Positions 9,556-18,207 are shown, counted from the stretch's first letter. The stretch is DNA of 64,000 nucleotides from Thermomonas sp. (GCA_020692565.1 JAIMKJ010000005.1:97524-161523); one strand, 5' to 3'. Numbers and translations are program-made. The notes: generated from the sequence alone by a model not told the origin.

Positions 9556-10461
9556 ATGAAGCTCGCCATCCTGTCCCGCAACAGCAAGCTGTACTCGACC
9601 CGCCGTCTGGTGGAAGCCGCGCGCGAACACGGGCACAGCGCGCGGGTGCTCGATCCGCTGCGCTGCTACATGCGCATCGCCTCCGACGGTTTCGACATGC
9701 ATTACAAGGGCCGCGCGTTGACCGGCTACGAAGCCGTGCTGCCGCGGATCGGCGCGTCCATCACCCGCTACGGCACCGCGGTGCTGCACCAGTTCGAGCT
9801 GATGGGCAGCTACACCCCCAACCGTGCCGACGCCATCGCCCGCGCCCGCGACAAGCTCCGCGCCCATCAGTTGCTGGCGGCGCAGGGCATCGGCATGCCG
9901 GCGACGGTGTTCGGCGACAACCCGGACGACACCGTCGACCTGCTGTCGATGCTCGGCGCGCCGCCGCATGTGATCAAACTCAACGAGAGCTCGCAGGGTG
10001 CCGGCGTGATCCTGACCGAGAAGCCGTCGGCCTCGCGCAGCGTGGTCGAAACCCTGCGCGGGCTGTACGCCAATTTCCTGGTGCAGGAGTTCATCGCCGA
10101 AGCCGAGGGCGCCGACCTGCGCTGTTTCGTGGTCGGCGACGACGTGGTCGCGGCGATGCGTCGCCAGGCGCCGAAGGGCGACTTCCGTTCGAACCTGCAT
10201 CGCGGCGGCACCGCGGAAGCGGTGCTGGCCAGCGACGACGAATGCGAAGTCGCGATCCGCGCCGCCCGGGTGCTGGGCCTGGGCGTGGCCGGGGTGGACC
10301 TGATCCGCTCCCACCGCGGCCCACTGGTACTGGAGGTCAACGCCTCGCCCGGCCTGGAGGGTATCGAGGCCGCCACGGGCGTGGATATCGCCGGAAAAAT
10401 CATCGAACTTCTGGCAAAAGGCGCGAAAAATACAAGAAGTCGCGCGAACAGAAAAGCGTGA
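9556..10461 (+). CDS. rimK: RimK-type ATP-grasp glutamate ligase
   Basis: A 301-residue ATP-grasp protein that matches RimK in length and order. It has an N-terminal [18 protein letters not shown], the [19 protein letters not shown] region, the ATP-grasp lid with [40 protein letters not shown], and the Mg-binding [15 protein letters not shown]. RimK adds glutamates to the C-terminus of ribosomal protein S6 in the cytoplasm. The start ATG is well placed but has only a weak Shine-Dalgarno (GGAGC). The C-terminus is Lys/Arg rich. Confidence 0.92.
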   Translation: MKLAILSRNSKLYSTRRLVEAAREHGHSARVLDPLRCYMRIASDGFDMHYKGRALTGYEAVLPRIGASITRYGTAVLHQFELMGSYTPNRADAIARARDKLRAHQLLAAQGIGMPATVFGDNPDDTVDLLSMLGAPPHVIKLNESSQGAGVILTEKPSASRSVVETLRGLYANFLVQEFIAEAEGADLRCFVVGDDVVAAMRRQAPKGDFRSNLHRGGTAEAVLASDDECEVAIRAARVLGLGVAGVDLIRSHRGPLVLEVNASPGLEGIEAATGVDIAGKIIELLAKGAKNTRSRANRKA

Positions 10462-10490
10462 TTGCGGTCGCGATCGCGACTGTCATGCCA

Positions 10491-10507
10491 CTTTAACGGT
10501 GCTTTAA
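10491..10507 (+). promoter_or_regulatory. CTTTAA direct repeats, OmpR-type spacing
   Basis: CTTTAA occurs at 10491-10496 and again at 10502-10507, exactly 11 bp apart. Direct repeats one helical turn apart are the usual binding mode of OmpR-family regulators, and an OmpR-family regulator gene follows at 10830. They would sit upstream of the candidate sRNA that ends at 10636. This assignment is inference. Confidence 0.35.
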
Positions 10508-10524
10508 TCGATCCCGGCGTAGCG

Positions 10525-10636
10525 TGGCCGGACCGAATCTGACACCACCTATCCTCGTCAGGGGGCGATGCAGAACCGGTAATCGGGGTTACACCCATTT
10601 CGGCCCGGGCGGCGACAGTCGTCCGGGCTCTTTTTT
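10525..10636 (+). ncRNA. candidate small RNA with strong terminator
   Basis: Between rimK and the response regulator there is no ORF. A classic intrinsic terminator is present at 10603-10636: GCCCGG pairs with CCGGGC and is followed by TCTTTTTT. Upstream are a small hairpin (GGTAA with TTACACC, about 10578-10595) and, further up, CTTTAA direct repeats that could mark a promoter. The 5' end is a guess. The element could instead be a terminated leader or a late rimK terminator. Confidence 0.35.
10603..10636 (+). terminator. Rho-independent terminator
   Basis: A GCCCGG/CCGGGC stem with a long loop is followed by a six-T run at 10631-10636. It separates rimK and the candidate sRNA from the downstream two-component genes. 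Confidence 0.7.
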
Positions 10637-10829
10637 CGTGCGCTGGGTCGGGCGTTCCGCAAGCCGCATTGCAGGACGCATCGCGCGGCCGGCGGCGCCG
10701 CCCCGGAACGGTGTCGTGGGCGGCGCGTATGCCAGAATTGCCCACGCGCGGCCCCGCCCGCGCCGGCCCCTGCCGGGAACCGAACGCATGTCGGCCGGTC
10801 ACAGCAGCACCTCTGAGGATTCATCGCCC

Positions 10830-11513
10830 ATGCGCATACTCGTGATCGAAGACAACCAGGACATCGCCGCCAATCTGGGCGATTACCTCGAAGACCGCGG
10901 CCACACCGTCGATTTCGCCGCCGATGGCATCACCGGCCTGCATCTGGCCATCGTCCACGAATTCGACGCGATCGTGCTCGACCTCAACCTGCCCGGCATG
11001 GATGGCCTGGAAGTCTGCCGCAAGCTGCGCACCGAAGCCCGCAAGCAGACCCCGGTGCTGATGCTCACCGCCCGCGACACCCTGGACAACAAGGTCGCAG
11101 GCTTCGATTCCGGCGCCGACGACTACCTGGTCAAACCCTTCGCGCTGCAGGAAGTCGAAGTCCGGCTCAACGCCCTGTCGCGACGCGGCAAGGGCAAGCA
11201 GACCCGGGTGCTGGAAGTGGGCGATCTGGAATACAACCTCGATACCCTCGAAGTGCGTCGCCAGGGCAAGCTGCTGCAGCTCAACCCGACCGCGCTGAAG
11301 ATCCTGCAGTCGCTGATGGAAGCCTCGCCCGCGGTGGTCACCCGCCAGGAACTGGAAACCCGGGTGTGGGGCGAAGAGCTGCCGGATTCCGACAGCCTGC
11401 GCGTGCACATCCACGGCCTGCGCGCGATGGTCGACAAACCGTTCGGCGTGCCGCTGATCCAGACCCGCCACGGCATCGGCTACCGCATCGCCGTACCCGA
11501 TGCCGGCGCCTGA
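10830..11513 (+). CDS. OmpR-family response regulator, ColR-like
   Basis: A 227-residue response regulator. The receiver domain starts at MRILVIEDNQDIAANLGDYL, with phospho-acceptor Asp about 51 in FDAIVLDLNLPGMDG and the conserved Lys in DDYLVKPFAL. A winged-helix DNA-binding domain occupies about 130-225 (RHGIGYRI near the end). The opening and receiver sequence resemble ColR of pseudomonads and xanthomonads, so I call it ColR-like, not a proven orthologue. An upstream in-frame extension exists, but the start at 10830 matches the family. The 3' end overlaps the sensor gene by 14 bases. Confidence 0.85.
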   Translation: MRILVIEDNQDIAANLGDYLEDRGHTVDFAADGITGLHLAIVHEFDAIVLDLNLPGMDGLEVCRKLRTEARKQTPVLMLTARDTLDNKVAGFDSGADDYLVKPFALQEVEVRLNALSRRGKGKQTRVLEVGDLEYNLDTLEVRRQGKLLQLNPTALKILQSLMEASPAVVTRQELETRVWGEELPDSDSLRVHIHGLRAMVDKPFGVPLIQTRHGIGYRIAVPDAGA

Positions 11514-12834
11514 GAAGGACGCGCCGCGGCGCCGCAAACCGGCCTACCGTCGGCGGCTGCGCAGCCGCATCATCCTGTCGTTCCTGCTGCTGGGCTTCGG
11601 GCTGACGTCGCTGATCGCGGCGAGCACGGTGTATCTGCGCAACCGGGTCGAGAACACCGTCATCGCGGCCGCGCTGACCAAGAACAACAACACGTTCGCG
11701 GACGGCTTCTACAGTAATCCCGATGTCATCGGCATTCCGTTCGAGAAGATCCAGGGACGCCAGTTCAGCACCCGCAAGATCGATCGCGTGCCGCAGGAAT
11801 GGCGCAATCTGCCCAATGGCGTGCATGAGCTGACGAATGTCGACCCGATCACCGGTGCCACGCGCGTCTACAAGATCGCGGTGCGCAAGGATCCGGAATA
11901 CTGGTTCTTCCTGACCTACGACATCGCGGAAGAACGCGAGAGCCAGGCGCGGTTGAACCAGGCCCTGATGCTGAGCGTCGGTGTCTTCACGCTGCTGTCG
12001 CTGCTGGTCGGGATGTGGGCCGCATCGCGGGTGATGAGTCCGGTGCTGGAATTGGCGCGTCGCCTGCGCCGCTCCGGCCGCAGCGCCGAACCGGAAGCGC
12101 TGGCCTCGCATTTCGCCGAGGACGAAGTCGGCGAGCTGGCGAAAACCCTGGACGACTACGCCGCGCGACTCACGGATGTGGTCAAGCGCGACCGCGAGTT
12201 CAACGCCGACGTGAGCCATGAACTGCGCACGCCGCTGGCGGTGATCCGCGGTGCGTCGGAACTGCTGCTGGCCAAGCCCGATCTGGACGACAAGACCCGC
12301 GCCCGCCTGCAGCGCGTGCAGCGCGCAGAGCAACAATGCACCGATCTGATCAGCGCGCTGCTGTTGCTGTCGCGCAACGAGCGCGGCCACGGCGCCGCGG
12401 ATGTCGGCAAGCTGGCCGAGCAACTGCTCGACGCGCACCGCACCCAGCTCGGCGGCAAACCGCTGACGCTGCGCGTGGAGGGCGCTGTCGGCCAGGTCGT
12501 GGTGGATGCGCCGGAGTCCGCGGTCACCGTGGCGCTCAGCAACCTCATCGGCAATGCGGTGAAATACACGCAGCAGGGCGAGATCATCGTGCGTCTGGGC
12601 GACAACGCTGTCGAGGTGATCGACAGCGGTCCGGGGCTCAGCGCCGAAGACGCAGCGCGTCTGTTCGAACGCGGGTATCGCGGCAGTCACGCCGAGCATA
12701 CGCAAGGCGGCGGCATCGGGTTGTCGATCGTGCGTCGGTTGTGCGTGTTGTATGGGTGGCGGGTGCGGGTGGTGCCGGGCGCTGAGCGTGGGGTCGTCGC
12801 GACGTTGACGTTTTCTGCGAACCACACGCCCTGA
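11500..12834 (+). CDS. sensor histidine kinase, ColS-like
   Basis: A 444-residue membrane sensor kinase, partner of the overlapping response regulator. It has a first membrane helix at about 24-46, a periplasmic domain of about 110 residues, a second helix at about 158-180, a HAMP-like linker and an H-box with the phospho-His in DVSHELRTPLAVIRG. The ATPase domain follows, with SNLIGNAVKYT (N box), VIDSGPGLS (G1) and QGGGIGLSIVRRLC (G2). ColS proteins sense metal ions in other species; the ligand here is unknown. The ATG lies inside the end of the regulator gene, implying translational coupling. Confidence 0.85.
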   Translation: MPAPEKDAPRRRKPAYRRRLRSRIILSFLLLGFGLTSLIAASTVYLRNRVENTVIAAALTKNNNTFADGFYSNPDVIGIPFEKIQGRQFSTRKIDRVPQEWRNLPNGVHELTNVDPITGATRVYKIAVRKDPEYWFFLTYDIAEERESQARLNQALMLSVGVFTLLSLLVGMWAASRVMSPVLELARRLRRSGRSAEPEALASHFAEDEVGELAKTLDDYAARLTDVVKRDREFNADVSHELRTPLAVIRGASELLLAKPDLDDKTRARLQRVQRAEQQCTDLISALLLLSRNERGHGAADVGKLAEQLLDAHRTQLGGKPLTLRVEGAVGQVVVDAPESAVTVALSNLIGNAVKYTQQGEIIVRLGDNAVEVIDSGPGLSAEDAARLFERGYRGSHAEHTQGGGIGLSIVRRLCVLYGWRVRVVPGAERGVVATLTFSANHTP

Positions 12835-13056
12835 CGGCGAAACGCGGTGGTGTGACGCCACGCGAACTCATGTCTTCCCAACGGCGATACGGATTCAGGG
12901 AGTCGTTACGCAGCCCCTGCTGTTGCACGCCCGCTTGGAGGTGAGCGCCCGGTTGCCCCGCTTCGGGAAGAGATGCGTATCGGCGCCGGTTTGGGCGATC
13001 GCACGCGCTTGCCGCGTCGATGCCGGACCGACGATACGCGCGAGCGCCCGACGAAG

Positions 13057-13090
13057 AAAAGGCCACGGGCGCGACGATACGCCCGTGGCC
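13057..13090 (-). terminator. Rho-independent terminator
   Basis: Read on the minus strand, an 11-bp perfect stem (arms 13080-13090 and 13061-13071, GGCCACGGGCG) is followed by TTTTCTTC. It lies just after the small secreted-protein gene and should end its transcript. Confidence 0.75.
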
Positions 13091-13099
13091 GCTGTTGCA

Positions 13100-13333
13100 T
13101 CAGTACGGTATGCAGTTGCCGAAGTCGTCGCAGTAATACTGCAGCAGGAACGTCCATTGGCCGTTGTTGCACTGCCACAGGTAATAGCCAGACCAGATGG
13201 GTGTGGTGGTCTGCTGACCCTGGTTGGCCGCAGTGCACGGGATGCTGGGTTCATAGGCTGCCGCCGTTCCGCCGATGGTCATCAGGGCCGCGAACAGCGC
13301 GATCGAGGCGCCGCGAACGATCATTCCTTTCAT
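13100..13333 (-). CDS. small secreted Cys-containing protein
   Basis: A 77-residue protein. A clean signal peptide (MKGMIVRGASIALFAALM, cleavage near TAAAYEP) leaves a mature chain of about 50 residues rich in Gln, Tyr and Trp, with four cysteines (IPCTA, WQCNN, YYCDD, NCIPY). The ATG is preceded by TGGAG at a good distance and the gene ends in its own terminator, so it is probably a real monocistronic unit. I do not recognise the family. A small disulfide-bonded exported protein fits the sequence. Confidence 0.65.
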   Translation of the reverse strand: MKGMIVRGASIALFAALMTIGGTAAAYEPSIPCTAANQGQQTTTPIWSGYYLWQCNNGQWTFLLQYYCDDFGNCIPY

Positions 13334-13512
13334 ACGTTACTCCAGTGCGTGAGAGCCGCCGGCGTGGCTGTGCGACGGGCGCGCATGCAGTGCTGCACGC
13401 GCCGTCGCGGCGTATCGCGAACGCATCGGCAGTTGGCGGCATCCTGCCGGGTGCACCCGGACCATACCGTGTGCATGCGGCGCAGCCTGTGATGGAGGTC
13501 ATGTGTCTGGCC

Positions 13513-13591
13513 GCGTGACCGGACCCGGTTTGCCAGCGGCGACCCGGCGGCTGAACGGGTCGGGGTGATCTCGGCGGCGGTGCCGCACATG
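13513..13591 (-). pseudogene. fragment of duplicated ilvE
   Basis: This 79-base stretch is a diverged copy of ilvE bases 13838-13923. The last 32 bases match with one difference, the first 32 with four, and a 7-base deletion lies between. On the minus strand it encodes MCGTAAEITPTRS, the counterpart of MCGTAAEITPIRS in IlvE. It lies about 170 bases beyond the ilvE stop in the same orientation, so it looks like the remnant of a tandem partial duplication. The rest of 13334-13760 holds no gene I can support. Confidence 0.6.
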
Positions 13592-13760
13592 GACAATGTG
13601 CGGTCCCGGAGATCAATTGGGGTTTCGGTGTCGGCTTGGGGTACGGCGCTGCCGTTTTTGGTGCGTCGTGGTTTACCCGCGCACCATGACGTATCGACAT
13701 GGTGCGCGCTGCGATATGTCCGACGAAGGCGTATGACCAGTTCCGAAAATCAAACGGCAC

Positions 13761-14678
13761 TCACACCCTTTCCAGCCACCCATACTTGTCCGCAGTCTTG
13801 CCATTGAACAACCCGAAGAACAATTCCTGCAGACGCCGCGTCACCGAACCCGGTTTGCCGGCGCCGACCTGGCGGCCGTCGACCGAACGGATCGGGGTGA
13901 TCTCCGCGGCGGTGCCGCACATGAAGAGTTCGTCGCACAGATAGAGGTACTCGCGCGGCAGGTCGCGCTCGAACACTTCGATGCCGGCATCGCGGGCGAG
14001 GGTGATGATGGTGTTGCGGGTCAGGCCGTTGAGCAGCGCGGCGCTGACCGGGGTGGTGTGCAGCGCGCCGTCGAATACGAGGAACAGGTTCTCGCCGGCG
14101 CCTTCGCTGAGCAGGCCGGTCGAGGCCAGCGCGATGCCTTCGCCGAAGCCGAGGCGGCGCGCTTCGCGTGCGACCAGTTGGCCGGAGAGATAGTTGCCGC
14201 CGGCCTTGGCGCCCGCGGGCAGCGTGTTGGGCGCAAAGCGCTGCCAGCTGGAGACGCAGGCGTCGATGCCTTCTTCCAGCACGGTCGCGCCGAGGTATTG
14301 GCCCATCTTCCAGGTGGCGACCGCCATGTCGGTGGGCGTGTCGGCCGACAGACCGAAGCCGCCGAGGCCGCGATAGGCGACCGGGCGCAGGTAATCGGTG
14401 GTGAAATCATTGGCTTTCAGCACGTCACGGCAGGCGGCGTTGATGTCGTCGAGGCCGTAGGGCATCGGCATGTCGTAGATCTTCGCCGAGGCGTACAGGC
14501 GTTTGTTGTGATCGGTGAGGCGGAAGATCGCCGGGCCGCTGGGGGTGTCGTAGCAGCGGATGCCTTCGAATACCGACGATCCGTAGTGGACCACGTGGGA
14601 CATCACGTGGGTGGTGGCCTCGGCCCAGGGCTTGATCTTGCCGTTGTGCCAGATCCATTCGGGGTAACGCTGGGTCAT
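13761..14678 (-). CDS. ilvE: branched-chain amino acid aminotransferase
   Basis: A 305-residue fold-type IV PLP aminotransferase. It has WIWHNGKIKPW at the N-terminus, HYGSSVFEGIRCY, RLTDHNKRL, the PLP-binding Lys in AKAGGNYLSGQLVAREA, EGAGENLFLVFDG, and LFMCGTAAEITPIRSVDGR near the C-terminus. It performs the last step of Leu, Ile and Val synthesis, transferring amino groups from glutamate. Length and motifs are complete. It appears to be transcribed alone. Confidence 0.93.
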   Translation of the reverse strand: MTQRYPEWIWHNGKIKPWAEATTHVMSHVVHYGSSVFEGIRCYDTPSGPAIFRLTDHNKRLYASAKIYDMPMPYGLDDINAACRDVLKANDFTTDYLRPVAYRGLGGFGLSADTPTDMAVATWKMGQYLGATVLEEGIDACVSSWQRFAPNTLPAGAKAGGNYLSGQLVAREARRLGFGEGIALASTGLLSEGAGENLFLVFDGALHTTPVSAALLNGLTRNTIITLARDAGIEVFERDLPREYLYLCDELFMCGTAAEITPIRSVDGRQVGAGKPGSVTRRLQELFFGLFNGKTADKYGWLERV

Positions 14679-14767
14679 GTCGAGGTCCGCGCAGTGGAGA
14701 GTTGCCGCATTTTAGGCGATGCGGTCGCGACGCCGACAGTGCGCAGCCGCGCCGTCGGGAAAGGTCG

Positions 14768-14798
14768 CAAAACAGGACGGGACCATGCGGTCCCGTCC
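14768..14798 (-). terminator. Rho-independent terminator
   Basis: A perfect 10-bp stem (GGACGGGACC with GGTCCCGTCC, 14775-14798, 4-base loop) is followed on the minus strand by TGTTTTG. It lies 26 bases after the metalloprotease stop codon. Confidence 0.7.
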
Positions 14799-14823
14799 GG
14801 TATGGCGTCGTCGATGCCGCGGA

Positions 14824-16092
14824 TCAGCGGAATGCGGCGACGGTGGCCTTGGTGTTGTTCAACACGCGCTGGTTGTGCGCGCGCGTGGTATTGCCCATGG
14901 GTTGGCCGCCGTAGGTCTTGGCGGGATTCGACCAGTAATTGATGCGCGGGCAACTGCCGGAGGTGCAGGCATAGGCCATGATCGTGCGCCAGGCATTGGT
15001 CGGCGAGCGATAGCCGTGGCCGTAGGCGTACGGGGTCAGGCTGCCGTCGGTGGCGATGTCGTGGCGTGCCGACTGCAGATGGCCGATCTCATGGCCGAAC
15101 GAGTAATAGCCGGTGGCGCAGCCGTAATGGGTGACCGCGAACGCGGTGGCGGCGGTGGAGCCGATCCCCGACGCCAGGCCGCAGGACGAGCTGTTGTTGA
15201 TCAGCAGCATCATCACATCGGCCTTGACCGTGTTGCGGGTGGCGTGGAAGTTGTCCATGTAACCGTCGGTGGTGCCGCGGAAACGCGACAGATCGGTGCT
15301 GAAACTGCCGGACTGGGTGTAGGTGGTCGTGTACTGGCCGGCCAGTTGCAGGGTGATTTCGACGCCGCTGTTCGCGTAGCCCTGATTGGTTTCGGCGACG
15401 GCCAGATTGACCAGGCCGGCGATATCGCCGCTGGCGTTCACCGCCGACTGCGTGGACACCACCATGATGCGGATGACGCTGATCGCCTTGGTACCCACGT
15501 CGGTGGCCCGCTCCGCGCGCGCGGGCCCGGGCATGTCGATGTGCGGGATGAAGTTGTAGGCGGCCGGATGATCGGCCGGCATCTTCGCTTCGTTGATGCG
15601 GGCGATGGCGTGGCCACCGGAACGCAGCGGGCGCAGCGAATACAGCTCGCCTTCGACGCGGATGGTGCCGGTGAGCTTGTCGCCGTTGCGGACGATCATC
15701 ACCGAATTGTTCGGGTCGTCGGCGATCTCGCCGCTGGCCTTGCCCATCAGCCGGTCGATCAGGCCGACATCCTTGCCGAGATTGCCGTACCACACCTGGG
15801 TGCCGTCGGGATTGCGCTTGCTGTAGCGCATGTGCGCGGTGCCGGTGTCGCCCAGGCCGAGTTGCAGCGTGTCGCTGTCGGCGCTGATCTGCGAGGCATC
15901 TGCCTGCACCAGTTGCAGCGATTCGGTGGCGCGACTTTCGGCCAGCGCGCGATAGCTGGCGTCGCCGCCGATGCCGGCCGGCGTCGCCTTCATGGCGGAA
16001 AACAGCGGTTGCCTGGCGGCTTGCGTGGCGAACGCGGCGAAACCCACCGCGGCCACCGTGCCGATGGCGATGAACATCATGGAACGCTTCAT
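14824..16092 (-). CDS. secreted zinc metalloprotease, M72-like
   Basis: A 422-residue secreted metzincin. The start at 16092 gives a signal peptide (MKRSMMFIAIGTVAAVGFAA) and has a GAGAGG ribosome-binding site; a longer in-frame extension lacks these. The N-terminal 150 residues look like a propeptide. The catalytic domain holds HEIGHLQSARHD (around residues 334-345), the HExxHxxxxxH zinc site followed by Asp as in M72 peptidyl-Asp metalloendopeptidases and reprolysins. A Met-turn (TIMAYAC) follows. It is probably an extracellular protein-degrading enzyme, with a terminator just downstream. Confidence 0.82.
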   Translation of the reverse strand: MKRSMMFIAIGTVAAVGFAAFATQAARQPLFSAMKATPAGIGGDASYRALAESRATESLQLVQADASQISADSDTLQLGLGDTGTAHMRYSKRNPDGTQVWYGNLGKDVGLIDRLMGKASGEIADDPNNSVMIVRNGDKLTGTIRVEGELYSLRPLRSGGHAIARINEAKMPADHPAAYNFIPHIDMPGPARAERATDVGTKAISVIRIMVVSTQSAVNASGDIAGLVNLAVAETNQGYANSGVEITLQLAGQYTTTYTQSGSFSTDLSRFRGTTDGYMDNFHATRNTVKADVMMLLINNSSSCGLASGIGSTAATAFAVTHYGCATGYYSFGHEIGHLQSARHDIATDGSLTPYAYGHGYRSPTNAWRTIMAYACTSGSCPRINYWSNPAKTYGGQPMGNTTRAHNQRVLNNTKATVAAFR

Positions 16093-16312
16093 ACGATTAC
16101 CTCTCCCTGGTCGTGTCCTTCCATTGCGGCGTCCGAGCCGAGTGTGCAATGTCCGGATGATGTGTGGTGATCGAGAATGGCGCGGACACCTTGCCCGTCG
16201 ATATGGTCCGCACGCGGCGGGATGCTGCGCAAGTTGCGTTGCAGCATCCATCCGCCGTATCGCGGATGCCGTCTCAGAATCGTCGGTGTGGATACCGGCT
16301 TACCGCGTGGGC

Positions 16313-16978
16313 TTACAGCGTGACCCACCAGCAATCGAGGTGTTTGCGCAGACCCAGCGTGGTCTGCGACGGCGTGTGGCTTTTGCCGAGCGTCTGCTGC
16401 AGGCGCAGGCCGACGAGTGCGCGGCGCAGGGCCGGACGCGCGACCGGCGTCTGGTCGCTGATCGTTTCCGCGTTCTGTGCGAGGGCGGGTGCAACCCGAG
16501 CGGCAGGCGCGATTGCAGCGGCTGCGGCCGGTGTTTCAATGGCCGCTTCGATGGGCGTGTCGGTGGCGACCGGCGCGTTCGCGCGCAGCGCCACGATATC
16601 GACCAGCGGCCGATCGACAACCGTTTGCAGGCGGTCGAGGATGCGGTCGCCGCTTGCGGCATTCAGACCGACCCAGTGATACACCGCACCGAGGCGATTG
16701 ACGTCCCGGGTGTCGATCGCGGTGGTGATCTCGTAGATCAGTTCCTGCACGGTGCGCGCGCAACCGCCGCGACGCTGGCGATAGGAAAGGCTTGCGGTGC
16801 CGCGCGGCAGGCGGTCGCTGGCGCCGATGCTGGCGCAGGCGCGGTCGGTATAGATGGTATTGCCGGCCGGGCCGGTGCAGCGGTTCGGTGGTTGTTGCGC
16901 CTGTGCGTCGATCGGCCACAGCCAGCACGCCGAGAACAGCGACAGCAAAAGAATCGGGGCGCGACCGGAGACAGACAT
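16313..16978 (-). CDS. exported protein of unknown function
   Basis: A 221-residue protein with an N-terminal signal sequence (APILLLSLFSACWLW, cleavage near DAQAQQ). After it come RCTGPAGNTIYTDRAC, a Cys-framed segment reminiscent of DUF4124-type domains, a helical middle, and an Ala/Pro-rich region (about 140-180). I do not recognise the C-terminal part. It is probably periplasmic. It is not obviously linked in function to the protease downstream. Confidence 0.6.
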   Translation of the reverse strand: MSVSGRAPILLLSLFSACWLWPIDAQAQQPPNRCTGPAGNTIYTDRACASIGASDRLPRGTASLSYRQRRGGCARTVQELIYEITTAIDTRDVNRLGAVYHWVGLNAASGDRILDRLQTVVDRPLVDIVALRANAPVATDTPIEAAIETPAAAAAIAPAARVAPALAQNAETISDQTPVARPALRRALVGLRLQQTLGKSHTPSQTTLGLRKHLDCWWVTL

Positions 16979-17030
16979 CGCCGGCAGGCTAGCACCGGGC
17001 GGATGAACGACGCTGCGCGGTCATCAGGCG

Positions 17031-17459
17031 TCAGCCCGGCGCGAGCCAGGTGAACGGCCACCACGGCAGATTGCGTGCGATCCAATAGGCCGGCAGCAGC
17101 ACCAGCCACAGTTTCGGGGTCATCGCGACCGACATGAATGGCTTCAGACGCGTCGGCGTGAGGCCGCGGGCATCCAGCACCATCAGCGGTATCAGCGGCA
17201 GCACCAGCATCGCCAGCGGATTCATGGCGAAGGCGCCGACGATGTCGCCGTGGACCAGCGCGTGCAGTGCGCGGGTCAGCCCGCAGCCGATGCAGTGGAA
17301 GCCGGTGAAGGCCTTGAACATGCACGGTGGGAAGAGGTTGTTGGGCAGGTTCGGGTCATGGTTGCGCAGCAACCAGAAGCCCACCCCGGTCGCAGCCAGT
17401 GCGGCGGCGCCCGCCAGAGCGGATGCCGGGCGCAGCGACATGGCGGGCCGGTCAGCCAC
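17031..17459 (-). CDS. DUF2752 membrane protein
   Basis: A 142-residue membrane protein with three or so hydrophobic segments. The conserved DUF2752 signature is present: a Cys-containing segment (PPCMFKAFTGFHCIGCGLTR) followed by ALHALVHGDIVGAFAMNPL. The family function is unknown; the clustered cysteines could bind metal or a cofactor. Its start overlaps the end of the upstream dispanin-like gene by 8 bases, so the two are likely co-translated. Confidence 0.8.
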   Translation of the reverse strand: MADRPAMSLRPASALAGAAALAATGVGFWLLRNHDPNLPNNLFPPCMFKAFTGFHCIGCGLTRALHALVHGDIVGAFAMNPLAMLVLPLIPLMVLDARGLTPTRLKPFMSVAMTPKLWLVLLPAYWIARNLPWWPFTWLAPG

Positions 17460-17745
17460 CCGCGAGGCTTCCCAGCACGGCCAGCCCGCCGAACAGCATG
17501 AACCACAGGACGATCAGCACCGGCACCAGCGCGGCGGAGAGGATCGCCCAGAAACGCGCCTTGTCCGCCGCCGCGCGCGCGCCGACGATGTTGCCAGCGG
17601 CGCGCAGGCCGTCGACCTGCGTGGCGTAGACGATCGAGACGATCCCCAGCGGCAGGCAGCAGAACAGCGTGGCGAGGATCGCCCAGACCAGATTGTTCGG
17701 GACGAATTCGTTGCTGGAGTGCGGGCCGTTCGGCGAAGAGGACAT
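17452..17745 (-). CDS. CD225/dispanin-like membrane protein (1)
   Basis: A 97-residue protein with two membrane helices. The first half, VPNNLVWAILATLFCCLPLG followed by IVSIVYATQVD, is the CD225/dispanin signature: N-terminal re-entrant helix, double Cys, then a polar loop with AGNIVGARAAADKAR. A second helix follows. Eukaryotic relatives (IFITM) alter membrane fluidity; bacterial members are uncharacterised. A paralogue lies 138 bases upstream. Confidence 0.8.
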   Translation of the reverse strand: MSSSPNGPHSSNEFVPNNLVWAILATLFCCLPLGIVSIVYATQVDGLRAAGNIVGARAAADKARFWAILSAALVPVLIVLWFMLFGGLAVLGSLAGG

Positions 17746-17883
17746 GGGTCGGTATCGGATCGATGGGAGCGGATCGGGGTGCGAGGGGTGGAGCGGCGCG
17801 CCCGGGCATCACGCCGGGTCGGCCGCGGACGGCCGAACCGGCGAGGGACAGCGACCCGGGTGCGGGCCGCTGCGGACGGTCGA

Positions 17884-18207
17884 TCAGCGGCCCTGCAACT
17901 GCTGCATCTGTTCCATGTACTGCGTGTAGCTTTCCATGCCGCCGGACGCCAGGAACACCGCGTTGATCAACACGCCGATGATGGCCAGCGCTGTCGCGAC
18001 CCAGCACCAGGTCTTGGCGCTGTCGGAGGCGCGGCGGGCGCCGTCGAAATCGCCCTGGTTGATGAGGGTGTTGACCTTGTTGGACTGGACGATGGCGACG
18101 ATGCCGAGCAGGCCGAGCGGGCAGCACAGGCAGGTCGCGAGTACGGTCGCGATGATCGCCCACGCCAGATGATTGGGGATATTGCCGGGTGCGGCGGTGG
18201 TGTTCAT
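17884..18207 (-). CDS. CD225/dispanin-like membrane protein (2)
   Basis: 107 residues, two membrane helices. The N-terminal half (IPNHLAWAIIATVLATCLCC then PLGLLGIVAIVQSNKVN) matches the same CD225 pattern as the next gene, with a basic loop (QGDFDGARRASDSAK) and a C-terminal Met/Gln-rich tail. I chose the ATG at 18207 because the motif begins right after it; the longer frame upstream has no family-like sequence. It is a tandem paralogue of the 97-residue protein and probably shares its operon. Confidence 0.78.
   Translation of the reverse strand: MNTTAAPGNIPNHLAWAIIATVLATCLCCPLGLLGIVAIVQSNKVNTLINQGDFDGARRASDSAKTWCWVATALAIIGVLINAVFLASGGMESYTQYMEQMQQLQGR

Noticed and set aside
13251..13760. 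169-codon minus-strand frame downstream of ilvE
   Set aside because: It covers the ilvE remnant in another frame and overlaps the small secreted gene; it has no coherent domain.
14719..16170. 483-codon plus-strand frame opposite the M72-like protease
   Set aside because: Gly/Val/Arg-rich shadow without motifs; the minus strand has a signal peptide, zinc site and terminator.
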